A stretch of DNA of 64,000 bases. It comes from JBDHWG01 sp046328525 (lineage in GTDB: Bacteria > Chloroflexota > Anaerolineae > Epilineales > JAHCIE01). Both the position numbers and the translations under genes were made by a program. This document shows, one piece after another, positions 1 through 7,020 of this stretch. The stretch spans positions 310,001 through 374,000 of the forward strand of contig JAXLWK010000006.1 in NCBI GenBank assembly GCA_046328525.1, given 5' to 3'. Positions within the stretch are counted from its first letter, which is position 1. The number at the start of each line of letters is the position of its first letter. The notes beneath the pieces were generated by a model that was given only the letters and a program-made list of their open reading frames with translations, made no database searches and had not been told where the DNA came from.

Positions 1-998
1 TACCCTTCGTCGAGTACGTGCGTGGCGATGGCCTCTCCGTCGGCCCGGGCCAGGATCATGAGTGGAAGCCGGTGCTCCTCGACCCGCCGCCGGCGTGGCT
101 GACCGACTACCACGGATTGTGGGGCCTGTTCACCCGCGACCCGGTCGGCGGCGAGAACGCGCCGGCCGGTCCCATGTACAACCGTGACGGCACGCCGCGC
201 TATGTGTGGTACGACCCGCTCGGCTTCGCGGGGCTTGACAAGGTGCCGACCCCGTTGGCTGAGAAGTCGGTGCTCCATGAGGAGATAGACAGCGTCGCCG
301 CGCGCCAGAAGGAGATCGAACGGGAATTGGAGGCGAAACAAGGGGAGATGGAGAAGCAGGGCGCCGAGCGGGCGGCGCTGAACGGCTTCTCCTACCTGGC
401 CAAGGACGCCAGGGGCGTAGACGGGACGATTGTCGCGCTCGGCGACGAGATCCAGGGTCTGCGCCTCGAACACGCGCGCAACAAGACGCTATTGAGCGCC
501 CTGGCCGTGCGCGTCCAGCGGCTCAATGCGGGCATCAAAGACGACCCGCGCGCCCATATCGGCTTGATGCAAGCGCCGATGACCACTGAGTCGATGCGCT
601 TCGCGCGCGCAGGCGAGATCTGGTCCGCATTGAGCATCGGTCTACTCCTGGTTGTCTTCGTTGTGCTGCTGTTCCTCGGCGTCGCCAGCTGGATCAATGC
701 CCTGATCTCGGTGATCGTGCTCTTCGCGGTCATTGAGGCTGTGTTCCAGCGGCGCGTCGCCAATGTGATCGCGGTGATTACGGTCATCCTGGCGCTTGTC
801 ACCCTGGTGCTGCTCGCGCTGACTTACTGGCGTGAGATGCTGGTTGTCGGTGTGTTGGCCGCGGGCATCTATCTGACGTGGCAGAACAGCAAGGTGGCGT
901 GGGCGGCTCTGCGCGCCGGCGACCGCAAGAAGGCAGCGGCTCTAGCGGCAAGCCCAGACAGCGGCTTGAGTCAGGACGGCGCGGGACAGGGTTCATGA
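1..998 (+). CDS. Membrane protein with coiled coil, 5' end missing
   Basis: The reading frame is open to the first base, so the true start lies outside the window. The visible start has the pattern of a beta-rich domain (residues FVEYVRGDG, then WGLFTRDPVGGENAPAGP and a WYDP motif). This resembles the end of the VPS62-like domain found in bacterial hydrolase-like proteins, but that is only a suggestion. It is followed by a charged, heptad-like coiled coil (about residues 85-160 counted from base 18) and four hydrophobic segments (about 205-300). The coiled coil probably lies between the soluble domain and the membrane anchor. The protein ends in an Ala-rich tail, and a strong terminator follows directly. 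No function is assigned. Confidence 0.6.
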   Translation, partial: PFVEYVRGDGLSVGPGQDHEWKPVLLDPPPAWLTDYHGLWGLFTRDPVGGENAPAGPMYNRDGTPRYVWYDPLGFAGLDKVPTPLAEKSVLHEEIDSVAARQKEIERELEAKQGEMEKQGAERAALNGFSYLAKDARGVDGTIVALGDEIQGLRLEHARNKTLLSALAVRVQRLNAGIKDDPRAHIGLMQAPMTTESMRFARAGEIWSALSIGLLLVVFVVLLFLGVASWINALISVIVLFAVIEAVFQRRVANVIAVITVILALVTLVLLALTYWREMLVVGVLAAGIYLTWQNSKVAWAALRAGDRKKAAALAASPDSGLSQDGAGQGS

Positions 999-1008
999 CA
1001 GAAAGCGT

Positions 1009-1057
1009 TGGCGCAGGATGTGTGGTAGAATTACCGCATCCTGCGCCAGCCTTTTCT
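1009..1057 (+). terminator. Rho-independent terminator
   Basis: A 12-bp perfect stem (TGGCGCAGGATG with CATCCTGCGCCA) encloses a loop that itself pairs (GGTA/TACC), followed by CTTTTCTT. It lies 10 bases after the stop of the membrane protein and separates it from the glycogen debranching gene. Confidence 0.85.
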
Positions 1058-1079
1058 TGCCAGAAAGCCATCATCCACC

Positions 1080-3146
1080 ATGTCGGACGTCCAACCCGGT
1101 CAACCGTATCCTCTCGGCGCGACCGTCTACCCCCACGGTGTCAACTTTGCCCTGTTCTCGCGCCGCGCGACGGCGATCGAGCTGCTCCTGTTCGACACGA
1201 TGGAGGACCACGCGCCCGCCCGCGTCATCCGCCTCACCCCCGAACTGAACCGCACGTTCTACTACTGGCATGTCTTCGTGCCGGATGTGCGTCCGGGCCA
1301 GCTCTACGGCTACCGCGTCCACGGCCCGTACCGGCCCGACGAAGGCCTGCGCTACGACCCGTCGAAGCTCCTCATTGACCCCTACGCCCGCGCCGTCGCC
1401 TACACCAACTACCGGCGCGGCGCGGCGGCGTGGTACGGCTTCGACAACATTCCCTACGGCATGAAGAGCGTCGTCGTTGATCCGACGGCCTACGATTGGG
1501 AGGGCGACCGTCCCCTCTACCGCAACGGCAGTCCGTCGGTCATCTACGAGATGCACGTCCGTGGGTTCACGGCGAATCCCAACTCGGGCGTGGCGGCGGA
1601 GCGGCGCGGCACGTATGCCGGGCTGATCGAGAAGATCCCCTACCTGGTGGACCTGGGGGTGACGGCGGTGGAGCTCATGCCCGTCCAGCAGTTCGACCCG
1701 CAGGCCGCCCCCTACCCACGCCCCAACTATTGGGGCTACCAGCCGGTCGCCTACTTTGCCCCCCATCGCAGCTTCAGCGCGCGCCTCGACTCGACGGGGC
1801 CGGTGGACGAGTTCCGCGACATGGTGAAGGCGCTGCACCGCGCCGGCATCGAGGTCATCCTGGACGTGGTCTACAACCACACCGCCGAGGACGACCAGAA
1901 CGGGCCGACGCTCGCGTATCGCGGCATGGCGAACTCGACGTACTACCTGCTCAACCCCCACAATCGCGCCGACTACATCAACTACAGCGGCGTCGGCAAC
2001 ACGCTGAACGCCAACAACTCCATCGTGCGCCGCATGATCATGGATAGCCTGCGCTACTGGGTCGAGCACATGCACGTGGACGGCTTCCGCTTTGACCTGG
2101 CATCCATCCTGTCGCGCGGCGTGGACGGCCAGCCCCTGAGCGACCCGCCCATCCTGTGGGAGATCGAGTCGGACCCGGTGCTGGCCGGCACGAAGATCAT
2201 CGCCGAGGCGTGGGACGCCGGCGGGCTATACCAGGTGGGGACGTTCATCGGCCTGAAGTGGGCGGTGTGGAACGGGCAGTTCCGCGACACCGTGCGCCGC
2301 TTCGCCAAGAGCGACCCCGGCATGACGACGCTGCTCGGCGACGGCATCAGCGGCAGCCCGATGCTGTTTCAGCAGCTCGACCGCGACCCCAGCCGCAGCA
2401 TCAACTTCGTCACTAGCCACGACGGGTTCACGCTCAACGATCTCGTGTCGTACAACGAGAAGCACAACTGGGCGAACGGCGAGGAGAACCGCGACGGCAC
2501 GAACGACAACCACGGCTGGAACTGCGGCATCGAGGGGCCGACGACGAACAAGGACGTCGAAATCTTGCGGGCGCGGCAGGTGCGCAACCTGCTGACGCTG
2601 CTGCTCATCGCCCAGGGGCGGCCGATGCTCCTGATGGGCGACGAGGTGCGGCGGACGCAGCACGGCAACAACAACGCTTACTGCCAGGACAACGAGACGA
2701 GCTGGTTCGACTGGGAGGACGTGGAGCGCCACGGCGACGTGCTGCGCTTCGTGCAGCTCCTATTGCGCTTCCACCTTCGCAGCCGCCTGTTCCGCGACGA
2801 GACGTTCTGGGTGTCGCCGGGCGGCACCGAGGTACACTGGCACGGCCAGCACCTCGGCCACCCCGACTTCGGCCCGAACGCGCGCTACCTGGCGTTCGAG
2901 CTTATCAACGCCACCGAGGGCGAGCACATCTATGTGATTCTCAACGCTTTCTGGGAGCCGTTGGAGTTCGAGCTGCCGCACCTGGCGCCGGGGCAGACGT
3001 GGCGGCGCTTCATTGACACGTGCAACCCGAGTCCCGACGACATCAGCGATCCGCCGGTGGCGCTGGCGGCGAACACCCGCTGGTACGTCGCCGGCGCCCG
3101 CTCGACGGTCGTGCTGGTCACGGGTATGGGCGCGCTATTGGGTTAA
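1080..3146 (+). CDS. glgX: Glycogen debranching enzyme GlgX (isoamylase type)
   Basis: This GH13 enzyme hydrolyses alpha-1,6 branches of phosphorylase-limited glycogen in the cytoplasm. The protein has 688 residues, the family's usual length. An N-terminal CBM48-like domain (about 8-120, YPLGATVYPHGVNFALFS) precedes the (beta/alpha)8 barrel. Catalytic residues are visible: nucleophile D339 in GFRFDLAS, acid/base E376 in IIAEAWDAGG, and transition-state D448 in TSHDGFTLND. The isoamylase-type segment NWGYQPVAYFAP and YNHTAED are also present. No other glycogen genes are adjacent. Its stop codon overlaps that of the converging toxin gene, so no terminator separates the two. Confidence 0.95.
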   Translation: MSDVQPGQPYPLGATVYPHGVNFALFSRRATAIELLLFDTMEDHAPARVIRLTPELNRTFYYWHVFVPDVRPGQLYGYRVHGPYRPDEGLRYDPSKLLIDPYARAVAYTNYRRGAAAWYGFDNIPYGMKSVVVDPTAYDWEGDRPLYRNGSPSVIYEMHVRGFTANPNSGVAAERRGTYAGLIEKIPYLVDLGVTAVELMPVQQFDPQAAPYPRPNYWGYQPVAYFAPHRSFSARLDSTGPVDEFRDMVKALHRAGIEVILDVVYNHTAEDDQNGPTLAYRGMANSTYYLLNPHNRADYINYSGVGNTLNANNSIVRRMIMDSLRYWVEHMHVDGFRFDLASILSRGVDGQPLSDPPILWEIESDPVLAGTKIIAEAWDAGGLYQVGTFIGLKWAVWNGQFRDTVRRFAKSDPGMTTLLGDGISGSPMLFQQLDRDPSRSINFVTSHDGFTLNDLVSYNEKHNWANGEENRDGTNDNHGWNCGIEGPTTNKDVEILRARQVRNLLTLLLIAQGRPMLLMGDEVRRTQHGNNNAYCQDNETSWFDWEDVERHGDVLRFVQLLLRFHLRSRLFRDETFWVSPGGTEVHWHGQHLGHPDFGPNARYLAFELINATEGEHIYVILNAFWEPLEFELPHLAPGQTWRRFIDTCNPSPDDISDPPVALAANTRWYVAGARSTVVLVTGMGALLG

Positions 3147-3601
3147 GGAGTCGCGCCAATCCAGCGCACCCATACGGCGTTGCGCTGTTGGGCCGCGCGA
3201 GCCAACCGTTGGTCGGCGGTCCAGAACTCTGCCTTCAATTCCTCAGCAAGAGCGCAGTACAAGCCATCATAGGCCCGCGCTTGACCGAGGCGTTCAGCCC
3301 ATTCCAGAGCTGCTAGCGATTGGCGCTCTGTTGTCGGCACAATCTCGACGTCGAGTGCGAACAGGTCCTGTATCGCCACGCGGCCTTCCGCATCAGAGAC
3401 AATGCGACGATATACAGTCCGCCGTATCGCTGAGACGCATTCCGCAACCCAATGATCAGGGGCGACAATCCTGGAACCATGCTTGCGCCACTCAGCGAAT
3501 TGAGCAGTCACATCCGACGCAGCGACGACAGGTAGCACTGCCCAGACTGCGACACTTGCGTCAATCACGATCGTCGGCACGCGCTCCTCAATAGCGCTCA
3601 T
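3143..3601 (-). CDS. PIN-domain toxin, VapC-like ribonuclease
   Basis: The 152-residue protein is a PIN domain, expected to be a Mg2+-dependent endoribonuclease that blocks translation when free. The acidic residues that bind metal are all visible: D14 in VIDASVAVW, E54 in WVAECVSA, D112 in AYDGLYCALA and D130 in WTADQRLA. The gene overlaps the 3' end of the preceding antitoxin gene by 14 bases, the usual coupling in type II toxin-antitoxin operons. Its stop codon overlaps the stop of glgX on the other strand. I call it VapC-like because PIN toxins are hard to subdivide by eye. The active site looks intact. Confidence 0.88.
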   Translation of the reverse strand: MSAIEERVPTIVIDASVAVWAVLPVVAASDVTAQFAEWRKHGSRIVAPDHWVAECVSAIRRTVYRRIVSDAEGRVAIQDLFALDVEIVPTTERQSLAALEWAERLGQARAYDGLYCALAEELKAEFWTADQRLARAAQQRNAVWVRWIGATP

Positions 3602-3887
3602 CCTGCTCTTCCCGCACCTGCCGAATCGCTTCCACTACGTCGAACTCAAGAGGCTTTCCTCCGTGTGCTTCCAGTATCGCGGCTTTGTGTTGGCGAATCC
3701 GTTCCAGCGCTTCGAGTTGGTGTTGCAGGCGCGGTTCGGTTACCAAGTCGTCCTGGCCGAGCTGCTCCTGTACGCTCTGCTCGATGATCTCGGTGATCAC
3801 GGCCTCCACCGTCGAGCCGCGAGCGTTTGCCAGGCGCTCAACTTGGTGCAGCACATCCTTGTTCAGATGGAGCTCGATACTCGCCAT
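3588..3887 (-). CDS. Ribbon-helix-helix antitoxin of the PIN toxin
   Basis: The start chosen is MASIELHLNKDVL, preceded by AGGGAGATCGT on the minus strand. A longer frame upstream has no ribosome site. The 99-residue protein begins with a beta strand and two helices typical of RHH DNA-binding antitoxins (about 1-45). A charged helical tail (LEALERIRQHKAAILEAHGG) would wrap the toxin. It comes first in the operon and overlaps the toxin gene by 14 bases, so translation is probably coupled. The protein likely represses its own promoter. Confidence 0.82.
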   Translation of the reverse strand: MASIELHLNKDVLHQVERLANARGSTVEAVITEIIEQSVQEQLGQDDLVTEPRLQHQLEALERIRQHKAAILEAHGGKPLEFDVVEAIRQVREEQDERY

Positions 3888-3946
3888 ACGATCTCCCTGC
3901 CCTGGCATAACTCCAGTTCCATTCATCTGCTCCCACTGATAATGCA

Positions 3947-3955
3947 ATTATAACA
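3947..3955 (-). promoter_or_regulatory. Extended -10 promoter of the RHH/PIN module
   Basis: On the minus strand the sequence reads TGTTATAAT, a TG-n extended -10 box, about 60 bases upstream of the antitoxin start. No good -35 box is visible, which fits an extended -10 promoter. The surrounding 64 bases are related to the promoter region of the DUF3368 module at 5155-5220. Confidence 0.6.
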
Positions 3956-4071
3956 TACCTGGGCTCGTTCGGATTGAGCACTTCGTAGTCTAACCTCTAC
4001 CTGACATTAAGAACTCAAAGGCTACGCTGGGCCTCTCCCCCGTCGGTTTACTTCATCAAACTATGACGTGC

Positions 4072-4308
4072 CTACACGGCGTGGATGAGAGCTTCTTCAA
4101 TCGCTAAGGGCAACTCCAGCGGGAAGAAGCGCTCTGCCGAATAGGCATAATCCTCGCCACTTTCATCGACGACACGAATATAGCCGTGTCCAGCCGCATC
4201 GGCGTCTGCAATGATGCGGTAGAGCTTGCCAACAACGAGGGATACGAAGTGTCCCTCGTTGTTGATGCACAGAGCGAAGTGATGGGCCTGCCCGGGTCGT
4301 TGTTCCAT
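4072..4308 (-). CDS. Small hypothetical protein (78 aa)
   Basis: The protein reads MEQRPGQAHHFALCINNEG and continues with an SH3-like run (VVGKLYRIIADADAAGHGYI) and the motif DESGEDYAYSAERFFPLELP. I recall similar short proteins in Chloroflexota and cyanobacteria, often annotated as hypothetical. The beta-rich pattern suggests a small barrel. It lies on the same strand as the two toxin-antitoxin modules and between them, but its spacing (124 bases to the RHH antitoxin) argues against it being part of either one. Function unknown. Confidence 0.6.
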   Translation of the reverse strand: MEQRPGQAHHFALCINNEGHFVSLVVGKLYRIIADADAAGHGYIRVVDESGEDYAYSAERFFPLELPLAIEEALIHAV

Positions 4309-4362
4309 ACGGTTGAACTCTCAGTCTAGCAAAGGTCGACATTACCGCGCCGACAGGCCCTG

Positions 4363-4857
4363 TTAGCCCTCAAGCTCGCATGCGAGCTTGAGGGCTTTGT
4401 GATAGACGACGTCGGAGAGGTAGAAGCCAGCAGTCTGTCGCAACGCGTCTAGCTCAGGAAGAATTGCGCTTAACAGGCCTGCACTCTTTGCCTGTAGCAA
4501 GACACCTACGACCCCGAGGACGTGCAGCCCTAGACGTTGGGCTGCGTGTCTTCCCTCGCGTTCGTCCAACAGCACAAGGTCCGCGTTCAGTTCGACCGCC
4601 AAGGCGATACTCTCTGCCTCTCCCCGATCGAGATCTCGCGTCAGTAGAGTGATCAAAGGGCGATTGGTACACTCTGCGCGGCGAATCCATGCTGCATTGG
4701 CCACTTCATCGCGTCCAGGCCAGGCCCTCCCGCCGGCGTTTAGCTCGTCCCAGACGGCGACGGGTATATGTAACTCGCCATAGAGCTGACGCAGCAGGTC
4801 AAACCTATTGATGGCAGCGAGATTGGTGAGGGGAGATGTGTTGCTGACGACAATCAC
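4363..4857 (-). CDS. DUF3368-family PIN-like toxin
   Basis: The 164-residue protein matches the DUF3368 branch of PIN proteins: IVVSNTSPLTNLA at the N-terminus, IPVAVWDELN (E38), RGEAESIALA (E80, E82) and LVLLDEREGRHAA (D98). In DUF3368 the first Asp of the PIN site is often replaced, and here it is N6. These proteins pair with UPF0175 antitoxins, and one lies immediately upstream. The start is GTG inside the stop of that gene (GTGA, 4-base overlap). A 30-bp perfect palindrome forms the last ten codons. Role as an RNase toxin is inferred from the family. Confidence 0.82.
   Translation of the reverse strand: MIVVSNTSPLTNLAAINRFDLLRQLYGELHIPVAVWDELNAGGRAWPGRDEVANAAWIRRAECTNRPLITLLTRDLDRGEAESIALAVELNADLVLLDEREGRHAAQRLGLHVLGVVGVLLQAKSAGLLSAILPELDALRQTAGFYLSDVVYHKALKLACELEG
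4366..4395. repeat. 30-bp perfect palindrome at the toxin gene 3' end
   Basis: Fifteen bases starting GCCCTCAAGCTCGCA are followed directly by their reverse complement. The palindrome encodes the C-terminus ALKLACELEG of the toxin and ends next to its TAA. On the plus strand it is followed by TTTGTG. It could fold as a hairpin terminator, but no long T tract is present in either direction. Confidence 0.7.
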
Positions 4858-5111
4858 GACTGGCCCAGGTCTCGGAGGGTAGCCATATCTTTGTCGAGAT
4901 CGCTTTCGTCATAGTGAGGCGCAATCCGGCGCACTCCCAACACCTGCCGGAACTCCCAGATGGACATGCCCGCGAGTTCCCGCGCCTTGCTGAAGGAGAG
5001 TCGCCCTTGTGCGTACAGATGCACGGCAAGCTCGACCTTCAGTTCGGGTATTGTCAGACGTGCCGAATCGAGGATATCCTGTGATACCTCAACTATCGCA
5101 TGACCTGTCAT
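4854..5111 (-). CDS. UPF0175 antitoxin-like protein
   Basis: The start chosen is MTGHAIVEVSQDIL, preceded by GGGAGCAGTCT on the minus strand. An in-frame start 45 bases upstream lacks a ribosome site. The 85-residue protein has the UPF0175 signature: ELKVELAVHLYAQGRLSFSKARELAGMSIWEFRQVLG, a helix-turn-helix-like region with the invariant A-x-x-LYxxGxLSxGKAxELAG pattern. UPF0175 proteins are predicted antitoxins of DUF3368 toxins, and the gene overlaps its toxin by 4 bases. It is probably an autorepressor. Confidence 0.82.
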   Translation of the reverse strand: MTGHAIVEVSQDILDSARLTIPELKVELAVHLYAQGRLSFSKARELAGMSIWEFRQVLGVRRIAPHYDESDLDKDMATLRDLGQS

Positions 5112-5155
5112 AGACTGCTCCCACCCAATAACCAATACCTTTTCACCTATCACCA

Positions 5156-5164
5156 ATTATAGCA
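5156..5164 (-). promoter_or_regulatory. Extended -10 promoter of the UPF0175/DUF3368 module
   Basis: On the minus strand the sequence reads TGCTATAAT, a TG-n extended -10 box, 45 bases upstream of the antitoxin start. It occupies the same relative position as the TGTTATAAT box of the other toxin-antitoxin module, within a related stretch of about 65 bases. Confidence 0.6.
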
Positions 5165-5354
5165 TATCTCCCCCCAGATGGTTTGAGCCGCCTTCGTGGT
5201 CAAGTCTCTACCTGGCGTTAGCATGTCTTCATGACGGGGGGGCATTATGTGATAGACTGACCAGTATGGCAGCGGTGTGTTCGACAAGACAGGGCATTCT
5301 GCAATTGCCGATACTTCTCTTCCATTGAAGATGTGGATCAAAAGGGGGAAAACG

Positions 5355-5990
5355 ATGTCTGGTCGCTGCTTCTCGGGCACGATTTGGAGTCTCCTCTTGG
5401 CCTTCACACTGCTGGGGTGCGCAACTCAACCGTCACCTCCATCTGCTCAGGCGCCTTCAGCACCAGCTGCGGTTCAGCCCACCGCAGCAGTCGCTGCACC
5501 ACAACCTACTGCTCCACCACCAACGGCGGTCGCAACACAAATTCCTACCGCAGCGCCCCTACCCACATCACAGGTCCCAGTTGGCAAAATCGTAGCCGTT
5601 CTGATCAGCAAGACGACCGGCAAACCAGTGGCAAATGAGAAGTTTGGGGCTGTCATGGTATTTGGGTCGGACATGGTTGACGATGCAACTTGTACGCTGA
5701 AGAAAGGAGCAACGTTCCCGGCGCTAGAGGCTGTCGGAGGTGGCAGAAGCTCTGGCATGGATCAAGTCGCCATTACGGATGCCAATGGTAAGATCTTGCT
5801 TCCTGGTAAAGAGCGTGATGACGAGATGAAGATCCCGGCCGACACTGTCAAAGACAAAACGTTCTATGTGATGCTTGCTGCGGCCAACAAAAAGTGCTAC
5901 TTGCTGCGAGATAGGGACGGGAACCCTATTGGAATCCGGATGGGGACACAAAGCGGCGTTGACTTGGGCGAGGTGTTCTTGCCTTATTGA
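5355..5990 (+). CDS. Secreted lipoprotein of unknown function
   Basis: The start is MSGRCFSGTIW, preceded by AAAGGGGGAAAACG. The signal peptide ends in a lipobox LLGC (C22), so the mature protein is a lipoprotein. A Pro/Ala/Thr linker of about 60 residues (PTAAVAAPQPTAPPPTA and similar) leads to a C-terminal domain of about 130 residues starting VGKIVAVLISKTTGKPVANEKF. That opening looks like a carboxypeptidase-regulatory or Ig-like fold (ITDANGKILLPG). Two Cys residues in this domain (TCTLKK, KKCYLL) might form a disulfide. GC content is lower than in neighbouring genes. No relative is recognised. Confidence 0.75.
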   Translation: MSGRCFSGTIWSLLLAFTLLGCATQPSPPSAQAPSAPAAVQPTAAVAAPQPTAPPPTAVATQIPTAAPLPTSQVPVGKIVAVLISKTTGKPVANEKFGAVMVFGSDMVDDATCTLKKGATFPALEAVGGGRSSGMDQVAITDANGKILLPGKERDDEMKIPADTVKDKTFYVMLAAANKKCYLLRDRDGNPIGIRMGTQSGVDLGEVFLPY

Positions 5991-6012
5991 TGGCATTTAT
6001 GCGATGCGAAGG

Positions 6013-6246
6013 TGATGGACCACGAGAGCCGCGAAAGAACCGAAAGCCACGAAAAGGGGATTCCAATTTGCGCAGCTCAGGGCTTCGGCATTGCCTAGAA
6101 CACACGTGCTGTCATTGCAAGACCCCCAAGCCGTATGGTGGCATGCGGGCCTCAGGGTCACAGCGGTTCTCATGCGACCGCTAGCCAGCGCAAGTTTGTG
6201 GCTGACTTTCGCGGCTTTTCGCGCGCTTTCGTAGCTTTCGCGGTCC
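6013..6246. repeat. Degenerate inverted repeat with GAAAG/CTTTC runs
   Basis: GACCACGAGAGCCGCGAAAG near the left edge is mirrored by CTTTCGCGG and CTTTCGTAGCTTTCGCGGTCC near the right edge. The pattern of repeated CGAAAG units belongs to the dispersed ccacgaaagg-type intergenic repeats. No gene is supported in this 260-base gap between converging genes. Confidence 0.5.
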
Positions 6247-6252
6247 AGGCGA

Positions 6253-7020
6253 CTACTTTCCCCCATCCACCGAGAGCACCTGGCCGGTGATCCAGCCGGC
6301 GTAGTCCGACGCGAAGAACAGCACGCCGAAGGCGATGTCGTCAGGGGAGCCGAGGCGTTTCATGGCGATGCGCGCCACCAGCGCCCGCTGCCCCTCTTCG
6401 CCATAGGACTCCCACTGGCGCTCCGTCGTCGGGTTCGAGCGGACGAAGCCCGGCGCGATGTTGTTGACGGTGATGTTCCACTCGCCTAGCTCGTGGGCGA
6501 GCTGCCGCGTCAACCCGATCTGCGCCGCCTTCGCCGAGGCGTACGCCTGGATGCCGGTCAGGCTCACGCCCAACCCCGCGCCGCTGGAGATGTTGACGAT
6601 GCGCCCGGAACGCGCGGCCTTCATGCTCGGCGCGACGGCCTGGCAGAAGTTCCACGCGCCCGTGACGTTCACGTCGAAGATGGCCTGCCACTGCTGGGGC
6701 GTGACTTGCTCGATAGGTTGCCCCACCTGCCCCAGCACGCCGCCCGCGTCGTTGACCAGGATATCCACGCGGCCGGTCGCCGCCAGGGCTTCGGCGACGA
6801 GGGCGTTCACCGCGTCCCGCTGCGTCACGTCCACGATGCGCGTCTGACACGTTCCGCCCGCCTCGCGGCAGATGCGCTCTGTCTCGGCCAGCTCCTCGGC
6901 GACGATGTCGCACGCCCAGACCGACGCGCCGCGCTCGGCCAGGCGGTGGGCGATGGCGCGGCCGAAGCCGTGGGCCGCGCCGGTGACGATGGCCGTCTGA
7001 CCCTCGAATGAGATGTTCAT
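6253..7020 (-). CDS. Short-chain dehydrogenase/reductase (SDR)
   Basis: The start is MNISFEGQTAIVTGAAHG, preceded by GGAGGGAGCGCGGT on the minus strand. The 255-residue length is typical of classical SDR oxidoreductases. Visible motifs are the cofactor loop TGAAHGFGRAI, NDAGG in place of the usual NNAG, the catalytic Ser in NISSGAG, and YASAK (YxxxK). The C-terminus VDGGK is also typical. The acidic residue in CDIVAEE suggests NAD rather than NADP. It is the last gene of the minus-strand operon and overlaps the carboxypeptidase gene by 4 bases. The substrate cannot be told from sequence. Confidence 0.9.
   Translation of the reverse strand: MNISFEGQTAIVTGAAHGFGRAIAHRLAERGASVWACDIVAEELAETERICREAGGTCQTRIVDVTQRDAVNALVAEALAATGRVDILVNDAGGVLGQVGQPIEQVTPQQWQAIFDVNVTGAWNFCQAVAPSMKAARSGRIVNISSGAGLGVSLTGIQAYASAKAAQIGLTRQLAHELGEWNITVNNIAPGFVRSNPTTERQWESYGEEGQRALVARIAMKRLGSPDDIAFGVLFFASDYAGWITGQVLSVDGGK

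Noticed and set aside
5150..5407. Minus-strand frame of 85 codons upstream of the UPF0175 gene
   Set aside because: It is antisense to the lipoprotein start region, and its end overlaps the antitoxin promoter.
5987..6184. 65-codon frame after the lipoprotein gene
   Set aside because: Consists of inverted-repeat sequence with a run of Arg/Lys/Pro codons; no supporting signal.
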